The notes: a model not told the origin generated them from the sequence alone. A stretch of 34,034 nucleotides of DNA from CAZDDB01 sp963843285 (GCA_963843285.1 CAWJJO010000021.1:1-34034), one strand, 5' to 3'; shown: positions 23,584 to 32,808, counted from the first letter of the stretch. Numbers and translations are program-made.

Positions 23584-24518
23584 GCAGACTTTGCGCGCAG
23601 GAATTCGATCACTTCGAGAAGCTGCCGGTCGAGATTTGTTTCCGGTTCGTATCCCAATACCTGCCTTGCCAGTGTGATATTTGCAATCGAATTGCGAAGC
23701 TCCTCCAGCCGCGCCGGCTCATGAAGAACTGCGGCTTCAGGATAGAGCTTTTGCCGAAGCGATTCCGCCAGAGCAGAAACGGAAGTGCCGCGTCCGGAAC
23801 CTATATTGAAGATCATTCCTGCTGCTTCGTCACATTTGAGCGCGCAAAGGTTTGCCTGGACAATATCGGAGACATGGACAAAATCGCGGACTTGATTTCC
23901 GTCCCCGAAAATCGTGATCGATTCTTTTCGCAACAACCGCGTCACATAGATTGTGATTACTCCGACGTAAGGTGTATAGGTCTGCCGCGTGCCAAAGGTA
24001 TTGAAGTATCGCAGCGCAGTTGCTCTCATCCTCAGAGCGGAGCCCAGCATCAGAACATACCGCTCCGCTGCCAGTTTGGCGATTCCATACGGACTTGCAG
24101 GAAGAAGAGGATGATCCTCCGCTATCGGAACAGGTTGTTGTGAATCCGCATAGACCGCCATGGAGGAGGCGTAAATGAAACGTGCGACACCGTTTTGTCC
24201 GGAAGCTCTCAGCACAGCGAGCGTGCCCATCAAGTTCGTTTCTGCATCCTGGTAGAACCCTTCCACGGATCCGCGGATTGTAACGCGTGCCGCTTCATGA
24301 CAGACCGCGGAGACTCCTCGCGTCGCACGCTGAACCAAATCTTCGTCCAGGATACTGCCTTGAAAAAATTCGCATGCGGACGGAATGTTTTCCACGCGAC
24401 CTACGGAGAGATCATCGATGACGCGGACACGGTATCCTTCATTGAGCAGGCCTTCACAAAGATGCGATCCGATGAACCCCGCTCCTCCTGTTACAAGCAC
24501 AAGCCGGGCCGCCGCCAT
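23580..24518 (-). CDS. NAD-dependent sugar epimerase/dehydratase
   Basis: This 312-residue extended SDR enzyme acts on a nucleotide sugar in the cytoplasm. The NAD-binding TGGAGFIGSH is at the N-terminus and DDLSVGR follows the second strand. ASSMAVYADS carries the catalytic Ser region, and the YxxxK pair is in SPYGIAKLAAERY. ALRYFNTFGTRQ and VRDFVHVSDIVQA are typical of UDP-glucose 4-epimerase-like members. The ATG at 24518 lies four bases after the stop of the nucleotidyltransferase gene and has GGGAA upstream; an in-frame ATG at 24557 would overlap that gene. It probably supplies a modified hexose to the glycosyltransferases of the same operon. Epimerase and 4,6-dehydratase cannot be separated with certainty. 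Confidence 0.9.
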   Translation of the reverse strand: MAAARLVLVTGGAGFIGSHLCEGLLNEGYRVRVIDDLSVGRVENIPSACEFFQGSILDEDLVQRATRGVSAVCHEAARVTIRGSVEGFYQDAETNLMGTLAVLRASGQNGVARFIYASSMAVYADSQQPVPIAEDHPLLPASPYGIAKLAAERYVLMLGSALRMRATALRYFNTFGTRQTYTPYVGVITIYVTRLLRKESITIFGDGNQVRDFVHVSDIVQANLCALKCDEAAGMIFNIGSGRGTSVSALAESLRQKLYPEAAVLHEPARLEELRNSIANITLARQVLGYEPETNLDRQLLEVIEFLRAKSA

Positions 24519-24522
24519 CGAA

Positions 24523-25473
24523 CTATTCCCGTTCGGGATTGCACTGGATGACGCCATCCGGTGTGATGATTGCGTTGCTCAACTCTGTCTGTCGCGCGAT
24601 CGTCACATCGTTAAACACGATGCACCTCTGCAAGGATACTGGCGGTTCCACGCTGACACGCGTTCCCATAACACATCCGGAAATTCCAGCAAGACTTTGC
24701 TCGTCCATTTGTCCGTCTACAAAGTAATTTGTGAAACCGTTCTTCTTGAGCTCCAGCAGATTGATGTTTAGGAGGTCCTCGGGAACTGTGAGATTCAAAT
24801 CTTCTTCGATGATGTTGGCGTGAACAACTCTGTGACCGTCATTGATCAGGATCTGAATCGCTTCAGTGATTTCATATTCGTCGCGCATAGCAGTGCGCGG
24901 TGTCCGGCGGATGGCGTCAAAGATTTCGAGGCCAAAAAGATACACGCCGCATCCCTTTAACTTGTTCGAAATGTAGCGCGGCTTTTCAATCACGCGTACC
25001 ACGCGGTCATCTTCCCCGACAATAATCGCGAAGTTTCTGAGGATCATGTCCGGATCTTCTTCCAGCTTAGAAGCAAGAACCGCGCGTGCATTGTCCCGGC
25101 TAAAAGAATCAAACATGGTTTGAAGCCGGCTCGAAACAAAAAAGATATCGCCCAAACAGAGCAGAAAAGGCTTCTGTACTCTTCCTTCCAGACGCCCGAC
25201 AGCATGTGCGATTCCGAGCGTCTCGGTTTGCTCGATATATTCGATTTCCACGCCAAAATCTGCGCCGTTGCCAAGCTCACGAACGACTTCATATCCGAGA
25301 TATCCGATTACGATGAAAACTTTTTTAATCCCGACTGACTTCATCATCTCGACTTGATGCTGCAGCAGTGGTTTGCCCATGATCGGTAAGATCGGTTTTG
25401 GCCAGCGCGTTGTGAACGGGAACATGCGTGTTCCCTTTCCAGCAGCCAGGATCACACCTACAAAATCATTCAT
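24523..25473 (-). CDS. Sugar-1-phosphate nucleotidyltransferase
   Basis: This 316-residue cytoplasmic enzyme activates a sugar 1-phosphate with NTP to give NDP-sugar plus pyrophosphate. The signature ILAAGKGTRMFPFTTRWPKP is complete (GxGTR, then PKP). FLLCLGDIFF carries the metal-binding Asp and IEKPRYISNK the sugar-contact Glu-Lys. The catalytic domain covers about residues 1-235. The last 60 residues (GISGCVMGTRVSVEPPVSLQ) look like the start of a left-handed beta-helix, too short for an acetyltransferase. It resembles glucose-1-phosphate thymidylyl/uridylyltransferases and mannose-1-phosphate enzymes. The GT2 gene ends one base before its ATG, so it lies within the glycosylation operon. 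Confidence 0.9.
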   Translation of the reverse strand: MNDFVGVILAAGKGTRMFPFTTRWPKPILPIMGKPLLQHQVEMMKSVGIKKVFIVIGYLGYEVVRELGNGADFGVEIEYIEQTETLGIAHAVGRLEGRVQKPFLLCLGDIFFVSSRLQTMFDSFSRDNARAVLASKLEEDPDMILRNFAIIVGEDDRVVRVIEKPRYISNKLKGCGVYLFGLEIFDAIRRTPRTAMRDEYEITEAIQILINDGHRVVHANIIEEDLNLTVPEDLLNINLLELKKNGFTNYFVDGQMDEQSLAGISGCVMGTRVSVEPPVSLQRCIVFNDVTIARQTELSNAIITPDGVIQCNPERE

Positions 25474-25474
25474 C

Positions 25475-26206
25475 TCAAATACTCTGCAATATTCCTGCCC
25501 GGTATAGTGTTATCTTTTTGCGCAGATAAAAAAGAAAGCGAAACATTGAAATACTCGTTCTCATCACCTGTAAATGGGATTTTCCCGCAATTCGGTCGGA
25601 GTGAGTCACACCGTGCTCACCTGTTTTTGCGCCCAATGTGATCAGCTTGACTGTAATTTCAGTTGGTGTCGGATATCCGCGCGCTTCAATATGGAGATCC
25701 CGGGCAAGATCGCCGCGGATCAGCTTCAGCGCGCAATTGGTGTCGCGAAGATTGAGATCAAACATGGTGCGCACGATCCAGTTCAACCCACGGTCCGCAA
25801 AAACGCGCAGAAAACTGTCCTTCTTTTTCATACGATAACCGGTCACAAAATCGAGGTTCTTTCCCCGGTAAAGATTCAGAAGGTTTGTGTAGTCTGCAAG
25901 ATCAAACTGTCCATCCGAATCGAGGGTCACCACAATTTTGCCTTTGGTTGCCCGGATCGCCCGCTGGAGCGCGTAACCATAACCGCGATTCGGCGCATAC
26001 GATACGAGGCGTAGGATCGAGATCTCCTCGGTCAATCTTTCCAGAATCTCGAGAGTCGAGTCAGTACTGCCGTCATTTGCAAGAACGATCTCCGAAGACA
26101 AACTTCCGGATGCAAGCACACTGGCCCAGTAACGGACCACGCGCTCAATCGCACCTGCTTCATTGTACACCGGCGCGACAACCGACAGCTCAATCTCGTT
26201 GTTCAT
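25475..26206 (-). CDS. GT2 glycosyltransferase, polyprenyl-phosphate-sugar synthase type
   Basis: This 243-residue GT-A enzyme resembles dolichol-phosphate mannose synthase. The N-terminal VVAPVYNEAGAIERVV, the nucleotide-binding LANDGSTDST, the metal-binding DSDGQFD and the acceptor-loop region RDTNCALKLIRGD are all visible. The C-terminus has a short basic amphipathic stretch (FRFLFYLRKKITLYR) instead of extra membrane helices. It would charge polyprenyl phosphate with a sugar from the nucleotide sugar made by its neighbours. That product is the donor needed by the two GT39 enzymes flanking the cluster. Its start lies 137 bases after the GT39 paralogue B gene, and a palindromic repeat sits in that gap. 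Confidence 0.88.
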   Translation of the reverse strand: MNNEIELSVVAPVYNEAGAIERVVRYWASVLASGSLSSEIVLANDGSTDSTLEILERLTEEISILRLVSYAPNRGYGYALQRAIRATKGKIVVTLDSDGQFDLADYTNLLNLYRGKNLDFVTGYRMKKKDSFLRVFADRGLNWIVRTMFDLNLRDTNCALKLIRGDLARDLHIEARGYPTPTEITVKLITLGAKTGEHGVTHSDRIAGKSHLQVMRTSISMFRFLFYLRKKITLYRAGILQSI

Positions 26207-26265
26207 TGCGAAACAAAGGGTTAACTATATCAAAAAGAAGACCTAAATGTGGAGTGTTGGGCCAA

Positions 26266-26339
26266 TGGAGCGCGGACGTCCCGTCCGCTAAATTCTAGGA
26301 TGCTTTTCGATGACCGGCGGGCGAGACGCCCGCGCTCCA
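26266..26339. repeat. Dispersed GGAGCGCGG..CCGCGCTCC inverted repeat, copy 4
   Basis: TGGAGCGCGGACGTCCCGTC faces GGCGGGCGAGACGCCCGCGC TCCA, so the ends pair (TGGAGCGCGG with CCGCGCTCCA, allowing mismatches) and each half is palindromic. It lies five bases beyond the stop of GT39 paralogue B. It may lower read-through into the GT2 operon or stabilise the upstream transcript. Confidence 0.7.
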
Positions 26340-26343
26340 CACG

Positions 26344-28194
26344 TTATGGCCGGATGAGAAACACCGTAAACTGGTCGAACTGAAGCACACGTCCGGAAGG
26401 ATACTTCTCGCGCAAAGCCCTCAAAACCCGCCTATCCGACTGCCGTGTCATCGAAGGATAACTTACGTAGGCCTTCAGAATCTGGGAACGGATGTACCTT
26501 GTTTCCAGTCCGTAGTATTGATTCCACCAGTGATAAAACTTCTTCGTATCGTCGTCGCGCATCCACCAGAGGTTCCTGTTCGTTGTCTGCAGCACAACCA
26601 TCGAGATACGATCTTTCGGGAATGCCGTTTCTTCCGTGTAAAGCCGGTGCTTCGATCTACCATACGTCAGGTATTCGATCGTGGCGTGAAAGTATAATTG
26701 CGGAGTCAGATAAATAGGGTAATGGTTTCCAAAGGTGTTCACGTAGTTCGCGATATCGGTTTCCGTACGGTCCATTCCCCAGAGAGCGGTATCCCTGGGG
26801 CCTTGCGCATCAAGATCCGCCGAAAGACGAAACAATGCATCGTTAATGCCCGTGAGCATTGTCCCGCCCAGGACAACTGCCAGAAACGGCCGGATACAGG
26901 AAAGACAGGTTTGTTCTACAATCCGGACGCCTGCTGCGATTCCCAGCGCAGCCAGCAACAGCGCCGCCGGCAGCGCTCCCAGATTTCTGGAAGCATGCGG
27001 AGCAGCCGCACCCAGAATGCCGGGAAGAACCGTCACCACAAAATACAACAGCACGAATAACCCTAATGGGCGACGCAAATTGCTGAGGAGCAAGATCCCG
27101 CCCAACAGAAAGAAACCGGTTGTGAACGGAGAGAGTGCGGGTTCGGCTTGAACGTTGTGTCTCGGATTTGGATCTGATCTGAACGTGAACATGCCAAGCG
27201 TATCGCTCGTGGACCTGGCCAGCACAAAAGGAATCGGTTCCTTCAGCTTGCTCCAAACGGCCGTGCGTTCCATCCGGTTACTGAAACTTGCCGGATTATG
27301 AACAAAAAACCACAGGAGGGGAATCGTAATCAGAAAACACACGACCGCTCCGGCTGCAAGAGGCGCAGCGTGCTTCCGTAGATTCCCACGAATGCGTTTG
27401 TCCGCCAGAAACCCCAGGAACGCTGCCGGAAACACACGGTACGGAATGTACGAATGAAAACCCAGACCCGCAAACACTCCTCCCAGTAAGAAGGGGGCGT
27501 ATCTTTTGTTTTCCGAAGTCATGCCCCAGGCAAGACATGCTATGGCTGCTGTTTCAAACAACAACATCAGGTTCATCCGCAGTCCAAAACGGTTAAACAC
27601 AATCGCATACTTCGAGACGGCAAGCAGGAAAAGCGAAAGCAGCGCGAAGTTGCGATGAAATAGCCTCCTCAGAAACAAATAAAATGCTGCGAGCGTCAGT
27701 GTTCCCGCCAGAGCCGTGACCGCACGAATTGCAAACGTTGTGTAGCCAAACAGCATCGTGGAAAACGCATCCAGATACGCCACCAACGCTTCCCTTCCGG
27801 AATTCCAATCCAGAAACAAGGGACGTGCCCCCAACTCCCGGATGGCAATTGCATCCAAACCGTTATAGGCTTCGTCCAGAAATAACCCTCCGGATAACTG
27901 GTCCAGCCGCCAAAAACGCAATGCTGCGCCGAACAGGATCACACACAGGACAACCACCCATTCGCCTTTTCCGATAGGACCAGAAGTGCGAATCAAATCA
28001 TCCCACAGCAAAGAGTCCTGCGTGCGAAAGTAGTACATGAAGTAGACTGCGATCAGAAGGAGTAACGCTACCGCAATCAGATAGATCCGGGAAACATCCT
28101 GATCATTTATGCCAAGCTCTGGAAGATAGCTCTTCAGTCCTGCGTCACCCAACAAGAGCAACACCAGAGCCAGAAGAGGCAGGTTCTTTTTCAT
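26344..28194 (-). CDS. GT39-type membrane glycosyltransferase, paralogue B
   Basis: This 616-residue multi-pass protein has the same design as paralogue A at 21724-23583. Matching blocks include LDEAYNGLDAIAIRELGARP in the first periplasmic loop (Asp-Glu catalytic pair), LDWNSGREALVAYL, RFGLRMNLMLLFETA, ALWGMDRTETDIANYVN and SYPSMTRQSDRRVLRALREK near the end. About twelve hydrophobic helices precede a soluble C-terminal part. The ATG at 28194 opens with a signal-anchor helix (LPLLALVLLLLGDAGL). The two copies flank the GT2, nucleotidyltransferase and epimerase genes and probably arose by duplication. They may add different sugars or act on different acceptors. Confidence 0.9.
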   Translation of the reverse strand: MKKNLPLLALVLLLLGDAGLKSYLPELGINDQDVSRIYLIAVALLLLIAVYFMYYFRTQDSLLWDDLIRTSGPIGKGEWVVVLCVILFGAALRFWRLDQLSGGLFLDEAYNGLDAIAIRELGARPLFLDWNSGREALVAYLDAFSTMLFGYTTFAIRAVTALAGTLTLAAFYLFLRRLFHRNFALLSLFLLAVSKYAIVFNRFGLRMNLMLLFETAAIACLAWGMTSENKRYAPFLLGGVFAGLGFHSYIPYRVFPAAFLGFLADKRIRGNLRKHAAPLAAGAVVCFLITIPLLWFFVHNPASFSNRMERTAVWSKLKEPIPFVLARSTSDTLGMFTFRSDPNPRHNVQAEPALSPFTTGFFLLGGILLLSNLRRPLGLFVLLYFVVTVLPGILGAAAPHASRNLGALPAALLLAALGIAAGVRIVEQTCLSCIRPFLAVVLGGTMLTGINDALFRLSADLDAQGPRDTALWGMDRTETDIANYVNTFGNHYPIYLTPQLYFHATIEYLTYGRSKHRLYTEETAFPKDRISMVVLQTTNRNLWWMRDDDTKKFYHWWNQYYGLETRYIRSQILKAYVSYPSMTRQSDRRVLRALREKYPSGRVLQFDQFTVFLIRP

Positions 28195-28256
28195 GAACGT
28201 GGCGAGGCTATTGTCTCAGATTGGGTGGAAATTGGGAATTGGGAGAAGAATTGGGT

Positions 28257-28293
28257 CCGGAAGTGGGAACCGTTTCCAGTTCCCACTTTCCGG
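28257..28293 (-). terminator. Hairpin after the first PKD lipoprotein gene
   Basis: CCGGAAGTGGGAAC pairs with GTTCCCACTTTCCGG around an 8-base loop with one bulge. It lies 10 bases beyond the stop of the minus-strand PKD gene and before the GT39 gene. No T-run follows on the minus strand, so a Rho-independent terminator is only possible. Confidence 0.35.
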
Positions 28294-28302
28294 AAAACAA
28301 AA

Positions 28303-29790
28303 TTACGGACAGACGCTAAACTGGGAGCAGCTCTGAAAGTGCAGGTAAACATCTTTCATGCCGGCAGTAGGCCACGCTTTTCCCCCCGCTACCTTAATGC
28401 GAAATGTGTTGTTTCCGAGATCCCACATGGCGCAGATCTCACCAAACCAATCTTCTCCGCCGGGAATGAAGCGCTTCACATCACCGCACTTATAGTAAGC
28501 CGTACTGCAGGATGCCGAATTATACAATTGAAGTACGAACGTGCGATTCGCCTGGTCATCACTGATCACGGTCCCGTAGCGATCCGCCCCTTTGGACTTG
28601 ACGGGATTTGTGCATTGGGTGCCTCCCGTGGGAGGTGGCGGCGGTGGCGGAGGATTGTTGTCTACGTGCAGATTATTGCGCGTAATATCTTTCAGCCCCG
28701 AATCATCCGTTACATTGAGCTCGACCGGAAACGTGCCTTGCTGCGAATACGAATGGGAAACCTGTTTGCCGTTCAACGATGTTCCATCACCCATGTTCCA
28801 AGCAAACTGCACCACCTCTCCATCTGAATCGCTGCTAGGCGATCCATCAAAATGAAAGACCGTGCCAGGAGGTCCGCCGGCCGGTGTAACAATAAAACTG
28901 GCGATGGGAGGCTTTCCAGAGATCTCGACATCCTTGAAGGTTGAGGCTTGCAGTCCGTCGTTGTCGGTTACAACCAGTTCTACTTCGAATTTGCTTGCTG
29001 TGCCAAAGACATGCCGAACAACTTTGCCCTGATCGTGATGGCCATCTCCGAAATTCCATGCGTAGTTGACGATTCTGCCGTCATCAGCGCTGTTGGAGGC
29101 ATCGAAACGGAAATTCGTGTCGGGATCGCCAAGGTGTGGTTCCACGCTAAAACGAGGAATCGGCGGTCTTGTATTGTTTACTTCGATATCCTTTTGCGCA
29201 GTGGCTTTTCCCTGCTGATTATCGGTAACAGTCAAAAGGGTTTTGAAGGTTCCGGCGGACGCAAACTTATGGCTGATCGTCCGTCCATTGCCCTTCGTTC
29301 CATCGCCAAAGTCCCACTCAAAGGAAGTAATCGAACCGCCCTGATCATTGGATGCGGAAGCATCAAATGCGAAGACCGTTTCTTTGGATCCTTTGGCAGG
29401 CGTTACATTGAAGCTTGCCACCGGAGGTCGATTGTCTGAAATCGTGAAGAATGTGTCGTTTGTTGCAACCCCCGCGATTGTGGCAACCCGAATCGTGCGC
29501 GCTCCCGGAGCTGCGCTATCGAGCACATCAAAGGTTATGGCAATTTCGGTTGGACTCAACAGGTTGGTACTTTTGATTTCAATCCCGGCTCCCAGATCCA
29601 CCGCTACAATGCCCGAATAGCCGGTGCCCAGAATTCTTCCGTCCAAATTGGTTTGTCCACGCGCTACTGTGGATGGCGTCATTCCCGTAATCGTCGGCCC
29701 GCCAGAACCGGTTGTGATGTCGCCTTCCTTATTACATCCCACCAGCGCAGTGAGTAAGGAAAGAAATGTCAAGAAAAACCATCTTCTCAT
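28303..29790 (-). CDS. PKD-repeat lipoprotein with six-cysteine C-terminal domain, paralogue 1
   Basis: This 495-residue exported lipoprotein has a signal peptide ending in LTALVGC (Cys18). An IPT/TIG domain follows (about 28-110). Three PKD domains at about 115-205, 205-292 and 292-378 each carry the WDFGDG-type motif (EWDFGDGT, AWNFGDGH, AWNMGDGT). A poly-Pro linker (about 382-391) joins them to a C-terminal domain of about 105 residues with YYKCGDVKRFIPGGEDW, GEICAMWDL and DVYLHFQSC. Six cysteines there recur in the two neighbouring paralogues, which suggests three disulfides. PKD and IPT folds usually mediate binding to sugars or proteins at the surface. The ATG at 29790 has GGAGGCTGGAG upstream, shared exactly with paralogue 3. 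Its promoter has TAYTAY-type dyads. Confidence 0.88.
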   Translation of the reverse strand: MRRWFFLTFLSLLTALVGCNKEGDITTGSGGPTITGMTPSTVARGQTNLDGRILGTGYSGIVAVDLGAGIEIKSTNLLSPTEIAITFDVLDSAAPGARTIRVATIAGVATNDTFFTISDNRPPVASFNVTPAKGSKETVFAFDASASNDQGGSITSFEWDFGDGTKGNGRTISHKFASAGTFKTLLTVTDNQQGKATAQKDIEVNNTRPPIPRFSVEPHLGDPDTNFRFDASNSADDGRIVNYAWNFGDGHHDQGKVVRHVFGTASKFEVELVVTDNDGLQASTFKDVEISGKPPIASFIVTPAGGPPGTVFHFDGSPSSDSDGEVVQFAWNMGDGTSLNGKQVSHSYSQQGTFPVELNVTDDSGLKDITRNNLHVDNNPPPPPPPPTGGTQCTNPVKSKGADRYGTVISDDQANRTFVLQLYNSASCSTAYYKCGDVKRFIPGGEDWFGEICAMWDLGNNTFRIKVAGGKAWPTAGMKDVYLHFQSCSQFSVCP

Positions 29791-29815
29791 CTCCAGCCTC
29801 CAGGTCAATAGTGCG

Positions 29816-29904
29816 ATTTTATCCGAAAAACCAGCGAAGTTCAATACTATTCTTGTAATATGATTGTCAAATGACGACACTTTCATACTACTACCATAAT
29901 ACGG
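29816..29904 (-). promoter_or_regulatory. Promoter with two TAYTAY-N4-RTARTA dyads, PKD paralogue 1
   Basis: On the minus strand, TAAAAT at 29821-29816 (-10) and TTGAAC at 29844-29839 (-35, spacer 17) precede the gene by about 26 bases. The dyad TACTAT-TCTT-GTAATA at 29845-29860 lies directly upstream of the -35 box. A second, TACTAC-TACC-ATAATA, is at 29886-29901. The same -35/-10/operator order occurs upstream of paralogue 3. A TTGACA at 29870-29865 could give an alternative promoter. A dimeric regulator is likely; the dyad recalls BlaI/MecI-type operators, but only loosely. Confidence 0.55.
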
Positions 29905-29981
29905 TTTTTCTGGAGCGGTTCGGATCCCTGGGGAGCGGGTGAGCAGCGGAAGTGGTATCTATTGGAGGCGCAGGTCCCGGA

Positions 29982-31205
29982 TCAACAAAACGGCCCGCCA
30001 CAGCTTTGCCAGTGGAGATAGACGTCGCGCTCGCCAGTGCTTGGCCAGGAGTTGCCTCCCTGGAGGTGCAGGCGAAATGTATTGTCGCCCAGGCTATCCA
30101 CTTGACAGATGGCGCCGTACCAGGCTTCTCCGCCCGGGATGAACTTCTTCAAATCACCACATTTATAAAATGCATTTCCGCAGTCGGCGGGATTGTACAA
30201 CTGCACGACGATCTGTTTCGCACCCTGATCGGCACTCAACACCACTCCGTACCGGTCCGGTCCGTCGGCTGAAGGAACAGTGCAAGCGCTACCGTCGCCA
30301 GGTATTGGTGGAGGCGGACCGCCCCCCCCGCTAATGCGTGCAATCTTTGTTGAGAATGCAGGCACACCGGTATCGTCCTGAACGGTTAGGGTGACTGGAA
30401 TGTCTCCACCGCGCGCAAATTTATGCTCTACGATGACACCATGACCTACCTGGCCGTCGCCAAAACCCCAGTTGTATTGGGAAATCTTGCCGTCGGGATC
30501 TCGGCTTGCGGATGCATCAAAATGAAATGAGGTATTGAGGTCGCCCGTAGTCGGGTTCATGCTGAATAAGGCAAGAGGAGGCTTGCTTGCTGCGACATTC
30601 TGAAAGCGTTCTGCTTCGCTGAACGCCCCGCGGTTATCCGTAACGGTGAGGCGAACGTGGAAATCGCCGGTTTTTCCATATTTATGAGTGACGACCTTTC
30701 CCCTGTCCTGCTTGCCATCGCCAAATTTCCAAAGGTAATTGGTGATCCCGCCATCAGGATCGTGCGAACGGGAAGCGTCAAAGCGGAGAAGTGTATCGCG
30801 ATAGGCCACACTAGGAGAGACTTTGAAATCAGCAACAGGGAAAACGTTATCGCCAACCGTAAAGACGGAAGAGGATTGAGCCGCTCCAGTTCCGGTGGCA
30901 ACGATGATATTTCGTGGCCCGGGAACCGCTTCCCGTAACACAGAGAAAAGGATATAAATTTCAGAGGTGCTGATCGTGCTGAATTGCTGGACAACGACAC
31001 CCTCTCCAATGCTTACCGATTGTACTCCCACAAAATTACTTCCAAAGATGCTCCCTATGATGTCTTCCTGACCGGGATTGATCAGTCCCGGATTCATGCC
31101 GGTGATCCGCACCAGATTCTGGCTGGAAGTACTGTCATCGGTGTTCTTGCATCCGATGAAGGAGAAAAGAATAAGGACAACTATCGATACTGCAGCCCTC
31201 TTCAT
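29982..31205 (-). CDS. PKD-repeat lipoprotein with six-cysteine C-terminal domain, paralogue 2
   Basis: This 407-residue exported lipoprotein has a signal peptide ending in FSFIGC (Cys19) and an IPT/TIG domain (NLVRITGMNPGLINPG onward). Two PKD domains follow (LWKFGDGKQ near residue 165 and NWGFGDGQV near 253), then a short Gly/Pro linker. The C-terminal domain has FYKCGDLKKFIPGGEAW, GAICQVDSL and DVYLHWQSCGGPFC. It has one PKD domain fewer than paralogue 1 and a divergent IPT domain, yet the C-terminal domain is strongly alike. The ATG at 31205 has a GGGAGGG about 10 bases upstream. No TAYTAY dyad is seen before it. It could be read with paralogue 3 upstream, 91 bases away, with a palindromic repeat between them. 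Confidence 0.88.
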   Translation of the reverse strand: MKRAAVSIVVLILFSFIGCKNTDDSTSSQNLVRITGMNPGLINPGQEDIIGSIFGSNFVGVQSVSIGEGVVVQQFSTISTSEIYILFSVLREAVPGPRNIIVATGTGAAQSSSVFTVGDNVFPVADFKVSPSVAYRDTLLRFDASRSHDPDGGITNYLWKFGDGKQDRGKVVTHKYGKTGDFHVRLTVTDNRGAFSEAERFQNVAASKPPLALFSMNPTTGDLNTSFHFDASASRDPDGKISQYNWGFGDGQVGHGVIVEHKFARGGDIPVTLTVQDDTGVPAFSTKIARISGGGGPPPPIPGDGSACTVPSADGPDRYGVVLSADQGAKQIVVQLYNPADCGNAFYKCGDLKKFIPGGEAWYGAICQVDSLGDNTFRLHLQGGNSWPSTGERDVYLHWQSCGGPFC

Positions 31206-31258
31206 TCCAGTAGGCCCTCCCGTCTTTGGTTGCAGGTAGTATATCACAAGTTCTTAGC

Positions 31259-31284
31259 TGGAGCGCGGGCTCCCGCCTTTCCTG
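31259..31284. repeat. Dispersed GGAGCGCGGGC repeat, short copy 5
   Basis: GGAGCGCGGGCTCCCGCC is half of the palindrome family seen at 26266-26339. It lies between PKD paralogues 2 and 3, just beyond the stop of the latter. Confidence 0.5.
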
Positions 31285-31296
31285 TTCTGAAGAAAA

Positions 31297-32788
31297 TTAC
31301 GGACACAGATCCATGGTGCAATCCTGCCACCAGAGATATACATTTTGGTCTCCTACCGCCGGTGTTCTCTTTCCCCCGGCTAACTGGATACGGAATTTCC
31401 CGCCCCCAAGATCCCACATTTTGCAGATTTGCCCAAGCCAGTATTCAGGCGGATTAGGGTCACCGCCCAAGCGGATGTCTCCACAACGGTAATAAACCTT
31501 GGCACAACCGAGGCTGGTATCTTGAAGCTGAACCACTGCGGTATGAGTCGGCTTGTCATAAGCAACAATATCTCCATAGAATCCGGGTCCCCTTTTAGCC
31601 GGGCGGCGCATTGCACGCCGCCTGCTGGAGGGGGTGGTGGAGGCGGTGGATTGTTGTTGATTTGCAGATTCTTTCGCGTGATACCATTCAGGCCGGAGTT
31701 ATCCGTTACGTTGAGCTCAACCGGGAAGGTGCCTTGTTGCGTGTAGGGGTGCGATACCGCGCGCCGCTCAACAAGGTTCCGTCACCCAAGTTCCAGGCAA
31801 ACTGCACGACCACTCCATCTGGATCGCTGCTCAAAGATCCATCAAAATGAAATACCGTACCCGGAGGTCCGCCGGATGGAGTAACTGTAAAGTTCGCGAT
31901 GGGAGGTTTTCCGGAGATTTCGACGTCTTTGAAAACCGATGCCTGCAATCCATCATTGTCGGTGACTGTCAATTTTACTTCGAACGTTCTTGAGAGCGCG
32001 AAAATGTGACGGACCACTTTACCTTGATCGTGTCCTCCGTCTCCGAAATCCCATGCATAATTGACGATTCTCCCGTCATCGTTGCTGTTGGAAGCATCAA
32101 AACGGAAGTTTGTATCAGCATCTCCCCGCTGAGGACTCACGCCGAAACGCGCAATCGGCGGCCGTGTATTGTCCACTTCAATGTCCTTTTGCGCGCAGTT
32201 GCTTTTCCCTGCTGATTATCTGTGACGGTCAAAACGGTTTTGAATGTTTTCCGGCCGATGCATATTGATGGCTGATCGTTGGTCGTTGCCCGATGCTCCG
32301 TCCCCGAAAATTCCATTCAAATGCGGACAATGGAGCCGCCCGGATCATTGGTACCGAAGCATCATAAGCGAATACCGTTTCTTTGGGGTCCTTTGGATGG
32401 GGTGACACTGAGACGCGCTACCGGAGGTCGATTGTCTGAAACCGTAAGGAGCGTGCCGTTTGTTGCGACCCCCGCGATCGTTGCGACCCGGATGGAACGC
32501 ACTCCCGGAGCCGCGCTGTCCTGAACGTTAAATGTGATCGCGAGTTCGTTCGGACTCAATACCCGGGTGTTTTTGACATCAATCCCCGCGCCCAGATCCA
32601 CCGCCACGATTCCCGCGTATCCGCTGCCCAGAATTCTACCGTCCACGTTGGCCTGCCCGCGGACCACATTGGCGGGTGTCATCCCGGAAATGGTCGGACC
32701 TCCTTCGCCGGTCGTAATTTCACCCTCCTCGCCGCCCCCGCGAGAAAGCGAGTAAGAAAAGAAATCTCAAGAAGAACCATCGTCTCAT
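31297..32788 (-). pseudogene. PKD-repeat lipoprotein, paralogue 3, broken by several frameshifts
   Basis: This is the same architecture as paralogue 1 but in pieces. MRRWFFLRFLFLL opens at 32788, yet the lipobox Cys is lost in a shifted stretch near 32735-32750. The IPT domain (TISGMTPANVVRGQANVDGR) reads at 32682-32362. The first PKD domain is broken near 32330 and 32190-32260. The second and third PKD domains read at 32176-31750 (AWDFGDGG, AWNLGDGT). After a break near 31745 comes a poly-Pro linker and QC, then a further break near 31590. The six-cysteine domain follows (YYRCGD, GQICKMWDLGGGK, DCTMDLCP). Most pieces still look conserved in sequence, and every break is a small indel. Low-quality sequence therefore explains it at least as well as decay. 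Confidence 0.75.
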
Positions 32789-32808
32789 CTCCAGCCTCCA
32801 GGTCAATA

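Noticed and set aside
28603..28680. GGTGGCGGCGGTGGC-type low-complexity repeat
   Set aside because: It is the poly-Pro linker of PKD paralogue 1 read on the opposite strand, not an independent repeat element.
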